A stretch of DNA of 24,386 nt from an uncultured Clostridia bacterium (GTDB lineage Bacteria; Bacillota; Clostridia; RUG12999). Numbering within the stretch: the first letter of the stretch is position 1; each line of letters opens with the position of its first letter. The stretch covers positions 1 to 24,386 of the forward strand of contig CAKVOK010000053.1 in the NCBI GenBank assembly GCA_934792465.1. The letters run 5' to 3'. The translations under genes and the position numbers were made by a program. The notes under the pieces were generated by a model. That model was not told the DNA's origin, did no database searches, and saw nothing but the letters and a program-made list of their open reading frames with translations. Shown piece by piece: positions 24,186-24,386 of the stretch.

Positions 24186-24351
24186 AGACAATGTAAATAA
24201 TGTCTACTGAACAAATGGTTTTGCGAAACCATTTGTGTGAAACCTTCGGTTTCACACCTAAAAACAGCATAAGAATGCCGTTTTTAGGTTCACGACATTG
24301 ATTTAATTACTGTTTCAAGTCAACTGTCGGGGGACGACAGCTGACTTGAAA
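24186..24351. repeat. Cluster of tandem hairpins downstream of the alpha-galactosidase
   Basis: At least four strong inverted repeats follow one another: 24211-24221/24226-24236 (11 bp, loop TGCG), 24235-24244/24248-24257 (10 bp, loop TTC, adjoining the first), 24257-24265/24280-24288 extended inward by GCAT/ATGC (24267-24270/24275-24278), and 24313-24322/24342-24351 extended by CTGTCG/CGACAG (24324-24329/24335-24340). A weaker AGACA/TGTCT pair lies at 24186-24205. The third and fourth stems each contain one A-C mismatch. No ORF is evident in 24153-24386. It could be a terminator array or a structured noncoding RNA. Confidence 0.6.
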
Positions 24352-24386
24352 GTGCAAGACTTTTGGCAAAAAAGCACAAAATCCTT

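Overview
The window reads as chromosomal DNA of an endospore-forming Firmicute of the class Clostridia. The main evidence is the pair spoIIGA-sigE, together with SLH-type surface anchoring, strong AGGAGG-type ribosome binding sites, near-consensus sigma-A promoters and a moderate AT bias. No phage, insertion sequence, CRISPR array or conjugative module is visible, and the species cannot be named from the sequence alone.

Layout. 1-343: a hairpin-rich stretch and a promoter with a long structured leader, leading to a membrane-anchored SAM methyltransferase (344-1114). 1190-2429: tRNA-Thr(CGU) with a consensus promoter and terminator, then nagA, which has no room for its own promoter. 2510-6817 (minus): a 1435-residue secreted protein with GLUG-type repeats. 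7032-7745 (minus): an orphan KdpE-like response regulator. 7959-10073: a divergent cluster of a ThuA-like protein (minus), an AraC-family regulator and an ASRT-superfamily protein (plus), with a dyad between the divergent promoters. 10207-11289 (minus): an N-terminally truncated ATPase of the AAA_14/DUF4143 type. 11375-13845 (minus): an unrecognised 185-residue protein behind a BspA-like LRR protein with SLH domains. 14020-15563: spoIIGA-sigE. 15679-17689: a DeoR-family regulator translationally coupled to an MFS/OPA-type transporter, with a perfect 14-bp inverted repeat just after the promoter. 17793-20312 (minus): a BlaI-type repressor and BlaR1-type M56 protease whose extracellular part is not a penicillin-binding domain. 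20552-24152: a LysR-family regulator and a GH36 alpha-galactosidase, separated by a block of palindromic repeats flanked by a 13-bp direct repeat. 24186-24351: at least four consecutive strong hairpins.

How the genes fit together. Several units pair a transcription factor with a probable sugar-related gene: AraC with ThuA and ASRT, DeoR with the transporter, LysR with alpha-galactosidase, plus nagA. This suggests an organism living on plant- or host-derived carbohydrates. The two secreted proteins, the BlaI/BlaR1-like pair and the response regulator suggest cell-surface display and envelope sensing. spoIIGA-sigE is the mother-cell sporulation switch: SpoIIGA cleaves pro-SigmaE.

I did not find a clear new multi-gene system. 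The observations most worth following are the unusual BlaR1 sensor, the structured leader at 207-343, the hairpin cluster at the right end, the repeat block in front of the alpha-galactosidase, and the AraC/ASRT/ThuA group.
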